A stretch of 57,091 nucleotides of DNA from an uncultured Legionella sp. (lineage in GTDB: Bacteria > Pseudomonadota > Gammaproteobacteria > Legionellales > Legionellaceae): positions 1 through 57,091 of the forward strand of contig CAMFHA010000005.1 of assembly GCA_945952115.1 (NCBI GenBank), in the 5' to 3' direction. This document shows, piece after piece, positions 56,918 through 57,091 of the stretch. The notes under the pieces are model-generated. The model was not told the DNA's origin. It was given only the letters and a program-made list of their open reading frames with translations, and made no database searches. A program made the position numbers and the translations under genes. Each line of letters starts with the position of its first letter. Positions within the stretch are counted from its first letter, which is position 1.

Positions 56918-57043
56918 ATGAGCTATCTTGATAAAACAGCGAGTTTAACTCCTAATGAACAACGAATTATTATCAATAAAGCCACAGAATCCCCTTATGC
57001 TGGCAAATATAATGCGCTTGCAAAGCATGGCACTTATTTATAG
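56918..57043 (+). pseudogene. truncated methionine sulfoxide reductase B (msrB) remnant
   Basis: A 41-residue frame with an AGGAG site 7 bases before ATG 56918. LTPNEQRIIINKATESPYAGKY followed by NALAKHGTYL matches the start of MsrB (LTxEQYxVxxxxGTExPFxGxY...GxY), then a stop falls before the zinc and catalytic cysteines. No continuation is seen in the remaining 48 bases. Confidence 0.6.
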
Positions 57044-57091
57044 TTATTTAAAATTTGAAATGTCCATAAGATTTGGTATTATTATGGTTTT

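Overview
The window reads as a chromosomal segment of a Legionella-like gammaproteobacterium (order Legionellales). The evidence is an A+T-rich sequence, a Legionella-type major outer membrane protein next to an LbtU-type siderophore porin, core genes with close gammaproteobacterial homologues, and several large eukaryote-flavoured or orphan proteins of the kind often secreted by Dot/Icm systems. There is no rRNA, tRNA, CRISPR array, phage or transposase gene that I can see. Many intergenic spaces hold short non-coding palindromic or MITE-like repeats.

Layout. 1-1929: a FecR/DUF6600-type exported protein with a heptapeptide repeat tail, cut by the window edge. 2056-5467: argD and an oxidative-stress group (sodB, grxD, 2-Cys peroxiredoxin). 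5777-11283: an unusual accessory island with an orphan membrane protein, an FMN alpha-hydroxy-acid oxidase-like protein, a PvcA/Dit1-type isocyanide synthase-like protein and, convergent, a PaaK/CapK-type AMP-forming ligase. 11438-13091: rnt-pyrC. 13332-17557: outer membrane and DNA-binding region (MOMP with a remnant of a second copy, lbtU, dcd, ihfB). 17798-20073: a membrane-anchored DOT1-like methyltransferase whose C terminus is supplied by a MITE, a tiny membrane protein and a possible effector. 20084-28386: metabolism and housekeeping (cystathionine beta-synthase-like, lipoprotein, fumC, rsmE, trxA, rho, ubiD-fre).

28623-39291 is the second accessory region: a 1010-residue FAD-fold/coiled-coil protein, thiN, a single-module A-T-C NRPS with an unusual condensation domain, and two tandem papain-like exported proteases. 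39399-48952 is mostly core: hspQ, a VanX-type dipeptidase, panD, rsmA, a degenerate-HD TraI-domain protein, apaH and a TolC/MacA/MacB-type export operon. 49359-57043 has a GST-like protein, a 747-residue possible effector, a peptidoglycan pair (NlpC/P60 protein broken at a run of eight C on the + strand, plus an L,D-transpeptidase), a small membrane protein, an MltB-type transglycosylase and a truncated msrB remnant.

The main candidates for something undescribed are the isocyanide-synthase-like island (5.8-11.3 kb), the DOT1-like protein with a MITE-encoded tail, the stand-alone NRPS, the homopolymer-switched NlpC/P60 gene, and the repeat families, in which one palindrome repeatedly abuts the left end of another MITE and one MITE is nested in another. 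All functional calls come from reading sequence motifs by eye; no database search was possible.
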